Assembly (NCBI GenBank): GCA_002449765.1
Contig: DJXN01000010.1
Span: 230,446 to 294,445, forward strand
Direction of reading: 5' to 3'
Length of the DNA stretch: 64,000 bases
Source: Fibrobacter sp. UBA7003
GTDB lineage: Bacteria; Fibrobacterota; Fibrobacteria; Fibrobacterales; Fibrobacteraceae
The notes under the pieces are model-generated. The model had not been told where the DNA came from, did no database searches, and saw nothing but the letters and a program-made list of their open reading frames with translations. Position 1 is the stretch's first letter. Each line of letters opens with the position of its first letter. Below, piece by piece: positions 48,301-52,531 of this stretch. The translations under genes and the position numbers were made by a program.

Positions 48301-49028
48301 ACCTGCGGCGCAGTGATCTCGAAATCATCGTCGCTATCGAAGAAAGTGCCACTTCCGTCCTTGTCCAATTCAACAGAAATGCTAGCCTGTGCAGCAGCAG
48401 AAAGATTGGCAGAACCATCTACCGAAACCTTGCCCCAAGAACCGAGGTCGACACCGAGATTCTCAAGCGACTTAGATTCAGAAAGGTCGATACCGACAGT
48501 GAGCCTAGAACCTTCCGCAGAGAACGTGAGTCCCCTGTACTCTTCGCCCTGTTCGCTTTCAAGGAAATTCTTCACATAGGTATCCACAAGCTTCGTAAGG
48601 CTAAGCTTGGTGATAGGTTCAACCCCTTGTTCAAGGTTGGCATTCGCCTGCTCGATAGCAGTGCGGGCCATATCCAAGGACTGAGTAAGCACGTCATTTA
48701 CTTTGTCCGCAATAGTCGTTTTCAGGGTGTCTACACTTTCGCCAAACATTGTGGTAAAGGAGCCGACAGATTCCGCAAGACCAAGTTTAGAAGCATCGAA
48801 ACCTTCAATGGAATTGACAGCAGCAGACACCTGTTCGCCCATATTCCCAGAGATAGATTCAATCTGTTCCGCATAATCATTCAAGTGCTCTACATCAAAT
48901 CCAGGATCGGCATCCATCATCAAGCGAGGCTCGAGAGATTCGATCTTGTAATTGTTGCGGGTGGACTTTTTAGCCTTGGGAGCAGACTTCTTGATGTTCT
49001 TGTTGTTGGACTTGACATTCTTGGACAT
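27342..49028 (-). CDS. Giant secreted adhesin-like protein (about 7,228 residues) with LEPR motif and RTX-like repeats
   Basis: One uninterrupted frame of 21.7 kb. I start at MSKNVKSNNKNIKKS (49028), preceded by AAAGGCG, not at the upstream in-frame ATG. Near residue 30 lies SLEPRLMMDADPG, the LEPR motif of very large exported proteins. Residues about 375-2000 hold roughly six diverged units of 250-300 residues (recurring WxLPxEITN, SYxxxKW, GVxxEIxVK blocks). Around residues 3900-4230 (plus-strand 36330-37290) comes a Ca-binding RTX-like block (GGAGNDVIFGGAGNDKIDG). Around 5470-6210 a second repeat family alternates GGQNTVMGG with NIVLGDGG. The last ~120 residues form a Gly-poor beta domain ending SLMATVAHR. 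There is no ordinary signal peptide. A surface or released adhesin carried by the adjoining SecA-like/HlyD/TolC genes is the best reading. Confidence 0.88.
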   Translation of the reverse strand: MSKNVKSNNKNIKKSAPKAKKSTRNNYKIESLEPRLMMDADPGFDVEHLNDYAEQIESISGNMGEQVSAAVNSIEGFDASKLGLAESVGSFTTMFGESVDTLKTTIADKVNDVLTQSLDMARTAIEQANANLEQGVEPITKLSLTKLVDTYVKNFLESEQGEEYRGLTFSAEGSRLTVGIDLSESKSLENLGVDLGSWGKVSVDGSANLSAAAQASISVELDKDGSGTFFDSDDDFEITAPQVNKLEISIDIAEASAKFMNIAVSETESDAEAKPDMTLSYAPDEGVTKNVDLEFKVGEIANLPFYVADEGVLKVSTNDGELDVQVPEFKLNKDFSLGTVLKSVAAKKLPILNSIKIPVGSGEQKEEMSVAEFASELEDFWSFVPGAIYGSIENMTMNLTQLKSSIDSFVAANIAEWGDVLDSYAFDVEGNTKALVEGENSLVMQIKPIAGSFDKLNLGMFSLKGVGVSTEINVKFTFNMDAEGKITFGNVALQDLNVNMQKTDIESVSLEGISAVFKNGAFGLELSIVNRNNRLDVDKFDAGLTYDKLDLNVGDAMLASLPQGAFSYANEKWTLPAEITNFTDLLSGESFSLEGLLGAVRNVPYLANYKFAIAKKNPGEKEPKNYVLSVVDFAGKVDEAWKGISLALSGGVNEAVQGAESIAEGVAVDAGRLKALFESVVGTNLSGLFDSVTFKMGETDAVDIFAEVIGEPTELPSIALNVGSNEFTLGFAKKNIAMDGFSIDSFNVNAKADVSAALKIKLNIDQSGKVSFDGFDFSGFDITLSLEDFADASITISYVDGEWLASEFDFESIIEGISLSAVLDPVVKNFTNNKSIPNLDLKVKETQTTVLGILDFVSNTWENVSKALKASVSLLGSGDPKVAKLDADALRNKFASLVEKDGADEFKNIIDCIKIVPSGSMQEYNVWGSELQSAVLPTFTGKEYTFVFSLHETSLDKLKLPLFILDNTLGVDSEIAIKVTIKAVDGKADYTLGLEKLGFGVDIGGAVQGLPFAISGDSSVKVSYDVTNGWKVDYPEFELGGNFALKAAITSLLENVDIPLEFKIGEEQKAVDDLASIIVSDAESAHNAIVQALYSGAAKLSTGATSSIDVTIETLKRALSDVLDSESIFKSVEIVKQGSNAGDSDNLCPVFGEGETAETVLKFSIDDSSQCAKLTFRFTPEKSLENVSFAGVNLGTVDMSCPFDVTLTLHVENDGSINLNGVKFDEMTLELKQQKDKNTISLPGGLSAELEGESFEFKASVGGENQRIDACSFQYDSLKLMYGQVTLLEQKKPEDTTDKPGFSYSDGKWNFPDEITNLENILSPENFLDGIVNIVENLSIPYLGNEFKIGDDSYTISGILNKVNNFKNNVLLALRNQIAYADDNFTLDLGKAKTIVESFVSTNNLGDFFSEINLKFGEENSYDLLAEDLYETPINIDGGVFTVELCPKIKCVQTDLGDFEIEAAFAIEVSVSMDGESVDFGYNFKQFELKAPGITSSSLGGLLKIDDDCLKLTVGGDGEVKISNVELNDELDVSDFLSLDGILEALENINIPFINEPKFSVLGQDYTIKQIAQNLNECWKIAQYGVSNAFADGKLDFNKIKDAFSGYVNGLVPLDKIQIFTKEYSENWDGTNLVDLLGANTIAAQSLALEEGEHSLLFAISPKQLQLLGDGGFNLGIFDVASLSAECTVYLKLNIKVDKDGKLSINNVDLERVDLDFSTSLDSMNLGLFEVEIDGGKVDFSVSIGDGVKPKELKLGYSSLTLKAGDSFELPKITNEDGDNFSYNFDSREWTLPNSIKQYMSLSGDSLINQVHVVLNSLQSALRSLVESKTKLDFLDGSIDKVVDIVDKVEAVVYGDGSENCDFGLMKCVEGQYQKNFGNISTFVEVFNKSWRTVFGVDDNVVSLQPVEGENNIVLLDFALKFGVEKAFGLDLANVLKDKLENISTHGYVSIKADATISFNLKIDFSGEKLEKDAKLSEIGLFELDNEENPTKALREVDGVQKDISVNEWYITYEIPSEKTFDEDLFIKLTSNVKETEGRSELGIVKIKEGVSLSSLRSDWYENSPSETDFEISYTSSRQIVITSKQEFVIEKGDNLDKKTSGGDSFAELKLSGTNLQTMYKVQRDDEWTIHVLKSGEDSPKDVKIKNDFFQKLGDGYIQGKNLKDQLNEYLSIQNTIDEVDKGRSIMNTYGLYVVDVDEDNIIFGCDSRRIQGNLDTDNILYYLYDNGAEYGKKITYMRISGELTPSIGKHGALVASGTNKVFIEFDNAADDVDSVAEKFKDLYKKYVDSDVPDGLGNEFVFTIDSINLKFEKEEKGDAWCISLKSTDGASVEWFDHILELKFSDVNDDSETIYVNTEQCSSVSSLAKAIKDTIDNCTQDDDILSKISSVMVVDGNIVFSVNDEVKIVGTTEEIKADKTDFKIGDKPVDFQDCLTASNLETQTLAGLLENINAQLGSDYTIKIVDDHLEIFGSQEFTLTSFGSSKALEWLGFSSGQKAQKKSGTSQSSTDSFRIVGSALQNLDWSKKISLEEIKLGATLAVSMGTDLHEIEEVRKSGNSVSLKLKSAEGNDVRADVSYAVGGYIAVGDDYYKIENVDVEAGTLTVSTVSIDGDTLDNADKKETWATAKYVASASASYKFVGADLIAKGDVGLELKFDLEKTEKKESNNIFGYKVNPVTLGLVDGSNKFTATAYADLFGYDIELAEVSLEIVKPNEFASFEDDTNTELKQDNYRLASNVELGDGVKSILDSFKNFSIEKLYVVLENLIERIDDVTDKVKDKKIPVINKTVGDLVSVANDLRSIISTLRAEKITSLQQFGDLLNTYLEKFNLSSRTDGKKLFNIRFDKDYQAVFFDFDVVKAIGVRHRFSFGKEDSGVQGNIDLDVSGDFWFALSAKVVFGEEFDLVLTEPIQFGAEIAISGDKLNFDLGVTGGGSGMLSNLISVGENKDQQSFIHGKVAFLGSVSGKDSGSFSINDPKGVKIDYALPIVLFGRLPITVCEMSLGDVLVGRFNNNAVELVNCTSFDNAQDEVEKIMGAIKEDWKDGELTDANKVYDSFDFGLRLGNEDNKSQFDGRLIADFSSVYERILELADFANMDWFSQIKLAVSGLNNLFEMLESNINGGMANSIKSVPVVGSALSTGVDFLSVLKNKVLDPFSKFVYESTGLTAEMVAKKMNDLFGLGFFLTPEYDVGSDEGDSYYFGWNGDKTGWKQVDGKGTWYRSTKESAEWYFNLGGVYEFGTSVGFDLGFPGLALAADGGLNLSLSWALEFGFGISKQNGFYFIFNDGNEINVKATAELDADISASLAGLGLTLSTKGKDKDGNNHKAAVELSFGVDLNNPSDSSAETYDSRLGASEPLDADGVKEWITKEKTNDDPKDKINLFTKKYGLVKVSDAFAVPTFDFEASVNIYTGIDVGVGKDAGRDTPKFPNISGDFEFDWAYEKINEEGDKDSVIKSLAFKNLEFDMGSFIGGVLGPIVSKIQTVIEPLEPLIDFLMTPFPVLDDLGIKITPLDLAKKYSKGKFDDGMILAIKDLISISKMISTSNGTGVKVNLGDFELVKSGPGMGGSTGDTSTQDFLEGKSSRSVINDNIKKYAKGLEDPELDIANKAQKKLEDQGFKLKDDGGWNFIWSDPSKIFQMLLGEDVPLVEYTMPTLCFDFDWNTFVRIWGPLGARLGVTFNASIQLGFGYDTLGIRQWISSGRKDYGRLLNGFYVMDKDKNGVDVNELSFYGGLTAAAELNAGVSAGVGGGVGINVGFNLFDPNKDGKVRLSEMKQIIGELGLFGIFDVNGAITAKLYAYVDLWLTTKKWNITGDITLFSFNYEHKLAPVMASKDENGNIVAHIGPNAGDRVSTDNDNPTLEDGNETYIAELTEDAEVKWGDGKKVSTEKGKWHRINGDAGDDYIKLTGKAGLNLEIYGGEGDDVIDLSELDLNGYTVIIVGGAGNDTIIGANGGMNIIYGDDGYVPPDEDEGKKNGKFYVEGYVDAGAAGNDVIVGGAGNDVIFGGAGNDKIDGLDGDDLIFGDGGKALYDNGTVGGASRSDVSLDGGDDLIIGGKGNDTVFGGSGNDRVDGGAGDDEIHGERGNDRIFGGSGDDDIYGGSGHDIVYGGNLIQINVDSEFSKDFFSKELIANQFAKNNFEVAKSEFSFALDSAKFKDGTDAKLSGEDSDSDGIDHIYGGEGDDLIYGAGGNDVIEGGIGNDVIDGGNGDDNIQGGIDNDIIYGGEGNDVIDGGAGNDSLYGDKGVASGYTKGSDAFNGEKITFGENLGLGGIFYKDAKSGPTDGNDKIKTGPGLDFVDGQGGSDQIFVNLMGGSETSYVNITDSGEGQFDRDVLTIEATEYADNLLMRMNEAGTLGFVALLPEDGNVSSTNANKNIERVNFTNGIDVVNLYANGGDDKVVVDGTAAVTNIDGGAGNDTFQVGQLYNSDRKAGTQNIASEDGFKTIQNSDGKYLSEGVSEGSKLNIDGGVGDDTFTALRNVGSLNMAGSRGNDAFSVYNYKTMSGDIVVNGTRSIDGGTGIDSVNVYGTEGDDTVVITKEGLLSESGGIKVAGVEYSNFAAGAGDDEFYVASNNAGETTTINGGHGNDTVSVGGLDLDSRPLRNADTDGQTNTLTYEVLSADSDDLDDDEKKICFVNSDLEDKKYQQKFVVMDTSAAPAVFVSTSETYIADNGLVIQEGGVGSFFVGYSGNLKEGSITVDLNIPLLSTSMLQAGDRGILIKKDSDTTYSDHVQIVFDGKNTQPVKINVKALSDSLSEEDVVKSISLSSVWTYTNKGEILKKLLSKSATAFSLSVKDDKKVSKNDEAKKLLTRTEEYTIGGSAVALGEFGVELHGANKSNIHVYLENSDKTIEYTSIDDKGVLTIKNYTNDLKDKVLIVNYRSNTMKLDGSKIHLAYDDVASLSSVKYGTETVYCGADKASKEKKDIYYELNGNVLVFFNTSNQQLATLHGEVSVGSGTFAGAETNIQNGDSFKPCDFLTIKRVGDTAQQNQYVLAEKYLETELKDGHHVPTGNTERDTSWNSMTFDITYNKDIPDGKSLFVKVSASEVISKMLDGNKEVQLLIYDNKDGIAKSSVVLEFKKGSASNTITVFAKADAIDEEYGIVTFDGNSDKRINQVEGIVDAYGKGTSDIAGVDNPELLHYNHKIESDSGFVWASKFNEKNTYDLDSLASVKSVSGNTVIVEIKEGETPTKGGTVKFVSEKNESEWFRIDGDPIVGEGTYTLTLNKSIETSLSGFKAMFAGQKDYLFESEDDCVDRIFVNNQDSNVDANSALENANVESVDDSVKFTHTELKEKVVASEFEFGEFNLGTGKDTVNISKTIHGHVNQTTEKEFQTFTVVNTGDDKTDNRETDDDITVTDYNANDGQLVINAQGGNDKITAKGSLITKDGMVVLGGAGNDTIDVDKGIIAFGDKGNIQYMDGNNVVTELGYYKEDSGEHKAGDVIFTTIPKDRDSNFIQKQTDGIARGATSIASVMPNEGGVDKITAGGQMSVVVGGFGGDNISVTGEKNVVLGDNGVVNFHNEGSATSWRENNIKISLEKVQTTNNSIGEKDTIGIVGSHNVVMGGNGDDDITIGEAGKGNGTDNVVLGDGGVANFTPGVATTENFMVNAAVESVKTEEDSVGAGDTIEIYGGQNTVMGGAGADIITIGEENKDDSEEVKINGDENVVLGDGGSYVVDKDKGEVKVHTHDLSVTEDKEPDFVDTITIHGGQNTVMGGVAGDNIDIYGADNIVLGDGGESIREWNADNEVYDSIKSVETTDDSNGGIDTINIHGGKNAVMGGAKGDKITIGDGKTSDGNENAEDDNENQNGNENVVLGDGGSYVVDKDKGEVTVKTSREEVDDTVVIHGGEDTIKIYGGQNTVMGGAMGDGIDIYGADNIVLGDGGIAVREWNSEKKVYEAIKSVKTTDDENGGVDTINIYGGQNAVMGGFDGDNITIGTQNGATSDNNIVLGDGGEYNNEASDSAYIQTQSDGIGGEDHIKVYGGHNVAMGGFADDDIEIHGGENVVLGDGGIANYDKKPDAATVNEFINSGLRYVETTSDDIGGHDDIDIFGDTNVVMGGADGDIIDIAGNDNVVVGDGGRYDIYDTYRTVQTKSEQDGGHDVIHTNDGKNIVMGGMDSDEITTGAGNDIILGDGGFAKVDRDFNAIYVTNEGRNIETLDKDEQVVVREDGTAGADTIIAGNGDNVVFGGLDSDDITTGNGQDVVFGDNAYATFRGNANEAFEQVGDRQNVPDVYEEATLSFNFQGASQTGLNAGDFVGAYNEENGDDYRSSNWNNISGSLAGTYGNDDREVVNMDNLDATGEKSADETRVRASGVSVSYGGIESHRNTSTDNRINLQAYNLGLWNAQYDKNAKLMNSGLMTTAPNAQCENKLDVQMDGLAQYFTSYRVVVYLDIPDSHSAANNSIRKVSLYTNDSEDPIKTFYVKDNAGHNFHGSYERSTAETAASAMEANYVVFMVDEGVAADRIRVVIEEADPNAQNGKNLPGIAAIQVRGTLHKQDVAATTDIDFGGNDTIRTDLGDDIVVGGTGGDDITTFGDERYCIHDNDVVFGDNAKILLTDRDSDESTASTISTAESVAITNIDAIYDDLIKTGNGNDTVVGGVGADTINAEATAAADTMLEDINVLSINFTREHSDSTDAIAQGEAAGVVVDTDWHNFYRNDRGVIVSESVRGQESSPEYNNKMNSLSNNPTASNPYAVEEGVEVQLYGKNHGQRQTVASFTIENYDELDGDTSNSKLFNTYLAAQQSEEIVLKLKNMNSFVSNSNNTVSSTYDLYIYLGGDNNDTDTYNYLYQVKFTGHNGVSQYRYLNDWTGHKFDGDYKEATCSSQSEAERMLQMALNDSAHDSAAPRLELVGNYVVFRGVSGDVADIRIRNIYTSSGQHPKNLPMISAVQVVSGDGRYAGETDLGGDHDKDLVYGDDAKLVFDMDVPYDADVADVSKFKNRVIEAKSVAIEHDAVTSISTNDTITTGRDRDVAVGGEGADTITMGAGDDIALGGSANLVLEHNNPLGVFTPNTEIALDQHTIDTTQHQNYLDNDNANKWQFQSRLDQNLIQGIDTSVSNENDRKDTIDVGEGRNLTSQGSDSTAQLVVPKPVIVDDDGQEGSGEASTPTPPVVAPDDGTVVIDQEGTSTLVEIAAGETVEIVITDWDEGNQYYHPNVFLQLNCSDNTRHKLSVTWDGQQTDPTVYLQNYAEFDIPDVATVVGEHKIVLRITSRDTISLMATVAHR
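30400..32620 (-). repeat. Tandem GGQNTVMGG / NIVLGDGG coding repeats in the giant adhesin
   Basis: About twelve units of 45-70 codons, each with an (H/Y)GGxNxVMGG turn followed by a xNxVLGDGG turn and an acidic spacer. At DNA level segments recur closely, for example the GTCGACAACATAGGAGCCGC tract near 31560 and 32010. Likely parallel beta-roll Ca-binding units and a target for repeat-number change. Confidence 0.7.
36330..37290 (-). repeat. RTX-type nonapeptide repeats in the giant adhesin
   Basis: Dense GGxGxDxxx nonapeptides (GGSGNDRVDGGAGDDEIHG and similar) in two clusters split by an insert of about 75 residues without the motif. These form calcium-bound beta-rolls in type I secreted proteins, and folding outside the cell is thought to help pull the chain through. 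Confidence 0.85.
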
Positions 49029-49098
49029 GATTTTCGCCTTTTTAGTTAAAACTTTTTGTGTGGAATTTGAAAAAAATTCCATTTGGGATATACAAATT

Positions 49099-49122
49099 AC
49101 AGCGCACTTCCAGGTGCGCTGT
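49099..49122 (-). terminator. Intergenic hairpin between FISUCC lipoprotein copy B and the giant adhesin
   Basis: ACAGCGCAC (49099-49107), 6-base loop, GTGCGCTGT (49114-49122), a perfect 9-pair stem, followed on the minus strand by AATTTGTATAT. The T tract is short, so partial read-through into the giant gene is likely, which would set lipoprotein above adhesin. Confidence 0.6.
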
Positions 49123-49143
49123 ACTTTGTGTCAAAATTTGTGA

Positions 49144-50376
49144 TTATTCAACCTTCACGCAACGGACGGAGAAGCCATATGTTTTTAAATCCCCATCATC
49201 TGGTTGCGGAGCTCGCTCATTTGAGCCAGATACATAGCCACCCGTTGCGTATACAGTCACATCGTAACTATGCTCTTGCGGGTAAAACCAGAAAGCAACC
49301 TTTTTAAGAGATTTAAACACACCTCCCTCAGGGTCCCTTAATCCAGCGCCAACTAGGGAGAACCCGGTTGTATTCTTCCCGCTAAAGCCATGCATTGAAC
49401 GCAAGCCCTTGATGCCATCATCATTTCCTTCGGCTGTACGAACAACAATATAATCTTCATATGTAAAAAGCCTCCAACCATCGGGACAGATTCCCTGGTG
49501 GTTCGGCTGAATCAAATCGGCACAACTTTCAGTATTGCAGCGGCTCGGCAACTGCATCATCTCGGCCCACTGGTAGAGGCCACCGAATTCATCGCACTTG
49601 GTAGTATCATTGTTGTAGCAGTAGCGCTCAACCTTAGAATCATTATTTTGGTCGTTTTCGCCGAGCACCATCTCGCCGATATTCAAGTTTTCTGCCATAA
49701 CTGTCACCGACACGTTTCCTGTTCCCGTTAATGGATGTCCCGTTATCGTTATGTAGTAATAGCTACGACCATTGCGCGGATCCGTAAATGTCTTATAACG
49801 ATTTTCACCAATACGCCAATCTTCTGCTAAAGCATCGGAATGGTCAAACGGCACATATTCACTGCTGCTGGACTGTTGTGTGACGCTACTGGAAGAGGAC
49901 TTCGCGCTGCTGCTGGATTTCGCAGAACTGCTAGATTTTGCAGAGCTACTCGACTTCGCCGAACTGCTACTCGACAGATCCTCGACCGGAGCCGAGGATG
50001 ACGAACGCACGGAACTGCTCGAAGCGACGCTGGATGACGAACGCACCGAGCTGCTCGACTTCGGTGCAACGCTGGAAGAAGACGACTTCGCATTGACACT
50101 CGAAGATGACTTCGCGCTGAACGAAGAGTTCGACTTTACAGAACTGCTGCTGGCATCGTCGCAGTCCTCGCAGACACTCGACGAGGAATCTTCCCCGGGC
50201 CGCACGAAACTGCTCTCGTCGTCATCACAGGCGGCAAGCGCAAGCGTCAATGCAAGAGCAAACACAAGACGCACAGATCCTCGCCGGAGTTTATCCCGGC
50301 CTACGTGCCGGGACCCAGATGACTGCAGAAATGCGGTTACCACATGACCAAATGGTGCTTTTCTAATGATAGACAT
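49144..50376 (-). CDS. FISUCC-domain lipoprotein with Ser-rich linker, copy B
   Basis: 410 residues, closely related to the gene at 5462-6643. The lipobox is LALTLALAAC with Cys50. A Ser-rich linker of about 130 residues is followed by the Fibrobacter succinogenes major domain (FTDPRNGRSYYYITI, VMAENLNIGEM, CDEFGGLYQWAEMM, GICPDGWRL, GFSVRCVK). The last 100 residues differ from copy A more than the rest. I start at MSIIRKAPFGHVV (50376); a GTG at 50274 after GAGG would give a standard short lipoprotein signal. The N-region holds a dispersed repeat (50275-50323). The position just before the giant adhesin, kept in both copies, suggests a functional partner, for instance a surface anchor or receptor (inference). 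Confidence 0.85.
   Translation of the reverse strand: MSIIRKAPFGHVVTAFLQSSGSRHVGRDKLRRGSVRLVFALALTLALAACDDDESSFVRPGEDSSSSVCEDCDDASSSSVKSNSSFSAKSSSSVNAKSSSSSVAPKSSSSVRSSSSVASSSSVRSSSSAPVEDLSSSSSAKSSSSAKSSSSAKSSSSAKSSSSSVTQQSSSSEYVPFDHSDALAEDWRIGENRYKTFTDPRNGRSYYYITITGHPLTGTGNVSVTVMAENLNIGEMVLGENDQNNDSKVERYCYNNDTTKCDEFGGLYQWAEMMQLPSRCNTESCADLIQPNHQGICPDGWRLFTYEDYIVVRTAEGNDDGIKGLRSMHGFSGKNTTGFSLVGAGLRDPEGGVFKSLKKVAFWFYPQEHSYDVTVYATGGYVSGSNERAPQPDDGDLKTYGFSVRCVKVE
50275..50323. repeat. Dispersed palindromic repeat in lipoprotein copy B 5' coding region
   Basis: A GTCATC...GATCT element, longer than its equivalent in copy A (5515-5539), with inner palindromes CCCGGC/GCCGGG and CCGG. It encodes residues 19-34 ahead of the signal sequence, so the two paralogues differ by a repeat-type exchange or growth at this point. 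Confidence 0.65.
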
Positions 50377-50411
50377 ACTCTTCGTTCCTTCTATCCCAAA
50401 ATTATTAAAGT

Positions 50412-50750
50412 TTAAGCCTTTTTGGCGGCGGGTTTGGCTGCGGGAGCCTTCGATGCGTCGGTCTGCACGCCGATATCGATGGTGCCGAACTTGGCCTCGT
50501 AGGCCTTGAGCGTCGCGGCGAGCATGATGGCGAGCCTCTTTGCGGTGTACGGGGTCATCACCACGCGTTCGGCGATATCCACGTTCACCTTGCCCTGCCC
50601 CATGCTCCATGCCTGGTTCAGGCCCAGGAGCATCATGATTTCTTCGCGGCCGCCCACCACGTTGGTGGCGTTCACGTAAAGGCTCTTCATGTTGGAATCG
50701 TTCCACACGACTTCGGGCTGTTCATTCTGGGCTTTCTTGTTTTCGGGCAT
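50412..50750 (-). CDS. DUF3467 family protein
   Basis: 112 residues. The pattern NATNVVGGREEIMMLLGLNQ ... ERVVMTPYTAKRLAIMLAATLKAYEAKFG is that of DUF3467, a small cytoplasmic family of unknown function that resembles phage/adaptor-like beta proteins. The tail KAPAAKPAAKKA is basic and flexible. It stands next to, and points toward, the FISUCC lipoprotein copy B (36-base gap), so the lipoprotein could be read from its promoter. It is divergent from the secretion operon at 51059. Confidence 0.85.
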   Translation of the reverse strand: MPENKKAQNEQPEVVWNDSNMKSLYVNATNVVGGREEIMMLLGLNQAWSMGQGKVNVDIAERVVMTPYTAKRLAIMLAATLKAYEAKFGTIDIGVQTDASKAPAAKPAAKKA

Positions 50751-50799
50751 ATAAAATCTCCAATATGGTTTTTGTTATTTTGTTGTAATTTTAGTAAAT

Positions 50800-51002
50800 T
50801 ATTTTGTCCACTATTTAATAACAGACAAAATATTTATTACAAAAAGTATACAACACTTGCTATCTCCATCCCCGACAAACATTTAGCAATCATTGTAAAA
50901 TTATATTTTACAAGACACACCCGCGCAAGTTGTTCTCAAATACAAAAACAACATAACACTATTTTGTCCGTTATTGACAAGTTTGTCGAAGTATTCTATC
51001 TT
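50800..51002 (+). promoter_or_regulatory. Promoter and TATTTTGTC operator-like sites before the secretion operon
   Basis: The 308-base gap holds TTGACA (50974-50979), 17 bases, TATCTT (50997-51002), a good vegetative promoter about 57 bases from the ATG. TATTTTGTC occurs at 50800-50808, inverted at 50824-50832, and again at 50960-50968 just before the -35 box. Three copies of a 9-base site suggest a shared regulator of the divergent genes. Confidence 0.6.
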
Positions 51003-51058
51003 TCCGTCCCGTTTTGGGATGTTCAGATTTTTAAATAGTCTCGAACAAAGGAAACAGG

Positions 51059-52531
51059 ATGAACAAACTAGTCACCCTTCTTTTTGCGCTTTTCCTGGCC
51101 GCATGCTCGGTCACGGATTCCGAAAGCGACGACTATTCCAAGTGGGAATTTTCAGGCTACGTGCTCGACGCCAGCAACGGCAAGGGGCTAGAGGGAGCCA
51201 CCATCAGCTACCAGGTTGCCGACGGCAAAACGCTGACGGCCACCACCGACGAGGACGGCGCCTTCTTCATCGACAGGCTCCCCTACGGCTCGATAAGCTT
51301 TTCGTTCAGCTACGCAAAGGTAAAAGGCAAGGACACGCTCCATTACGCCCCCAAGGTGCGCACGGTGGGTTCCACCAACGAATCCTCCTCGATGCACGGG
51401 ATCGTGGCGAGCGTGAGCAACGTAATCCGCCTCAGCCCCCTGAACGCGGGAATCACGGGCGAATACTACATACATGATCCGCAGACGGGCGCCGCCCTCC
51501 CCGTCCAAAAGGCAAAGGTCTGGATAACCCACGCCGACACCTCCTACATCAACCTCGACGAGGATTCCTTCAGCACAAAGACGGATTCCCTGGGCAAGTT
51601 CGAGTTCGAGGGGCTCCCCGCCGATTCGGGGCTACTGCTGAACATCGCCCCCTACACCCACAACGGCCTGCGCTTCACCCTGCCCGCCACGGTGCTGCCG
51701 AGGCTCGCCGCCGAATCGAGCAAGGACATCGGCCGCGCCTACCTGCCGCAAGACACTTCCATCACGGTCCCGTTCCGTATCAAGGCGAGCAACGTCATGG
51801 ATACCGACCAGAAGGGCTACAAGAACGTATCGCCCCTCGCGGTCCCCTACTTCGTTTTCAACGAGGCGATTACTGAAAACAACCTGGGTGTGAGCATGAC
51901 CGGCGACTCGGCCTTCATCCTGACGCCGCAGGTCAAGGGCGACACACTGTTCCTCAAGCACGACAGGCCTCTCCCCGCAAGCACCGAGTTCTCGACGACG
52001 ATAGTCGCCTACACCAAGAAGAAGAACGAGCGCATCGAAATCTCGCTCGACGGGGCCTCCGCGTTCACCACCGACCGCGGGCTCTACGCGGTCACGAGCA
52101 ACGCCTGGCCGCAAAACGAGAAATACAGGGCCAGTTTCTCCATCGACGACACGCTGTGGGTCAAGTTCTCCGAAAAGCTGAGCAAGAACGTGGAACGCGT
52201 GCAGTGGCACTTTATCGCGAAGGCATCGAGGACCATCTCGTGCAACGGGAGTTTCGCCACGGCGGACGCCTGGATAAGCAAGGACACGCTTTTCGTGCAG
52301 ATGCGCGAGAAGATTCTCGACGCGAGGACACCGGGCGATTCCGTGGGCATGGACGTCACCGTCTACGCCGAAAGCGGGCTCTACCTCGAACACCTGCTCA
52401 TCATGACCGAACTCGAAGTCCCGCCGTCTTCTTCCAGCGTGGCCGACAGCACGGCAAGCTCCAGCAGCGGGGTGCCCGAGTCGTCAAGTTCAGCCGCAAC
52501 AGCGTCCAGTTCGAGCAGCTCGTCGACCTAA
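51059..52531 (+). CDS. Lipoprotein with carboxypeptidase-regulatory-like domains and Ser tail
   Basis: 490 residues. The signal peptide ends FALFLAAC, with Cys16 lipidated. Residues about 30-110 (FSGYVLDASNGKGLEGATIS, TTDEDGAFFIDRLPYG) form a carboxypeptidase regulatory-like beta sandwich, and a second such domain runs about 140-190 (TDSLGKFEFEGLPADSG). The middle has Ig-like repeats (SFSIDDTLWVKFSEKLSKN). The C-terminus is a short PPSSSSVADS-type Ser linker, without a FISUCC domain. It heads the operon with HlyD-, TolC- and GAF-HlyD-like genes and has one-base spacing to the next gene, so it is probably an envelope part of that apparatus or its surface anchor. AAGGA precedes the ATG. Confidence 0.82.
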   Translation: MNKLVTLLFALFLAACSVTDSESDDYSKWEFSGYVLDASNGKGLEGATISYQVADGKTLTATTDEDGAFFIDRLPYGSISFSFSYAKVKGKDTLHYAPKVRTVGSTNESSSMHGIVASVSNVIRLSPLNAGITGEYYIHDPQTGAALPVQKAKVWITHADTSYINLDEDSFSTKTDSLGKFEFEGLPADSGLLLNIAPYTHNGLRFTLPATVLPRLAAESSKDIGRAYLPQDTSITVPFRIKASNVMDTDQKGYKNVSPLAVPYFVFNEAITENNLGVSMTGDSAFILTPQVKGDTLFLKHDRPLPASTEFSTTIVAYTKKKNERIEISLDGASAFTTDRGLYAVTSNAWPQNEKYRASFSIDDTLWVKFSEKLSKNVERVQWHFIAKASRTISCNGSFATADAWISKDTLFVQMREKILDARTPGDSVGMDVTVYAESGLYLEHLLIMTELEVPPSSSSVADSTASSSSGVPESSSSAATASSSSSSST

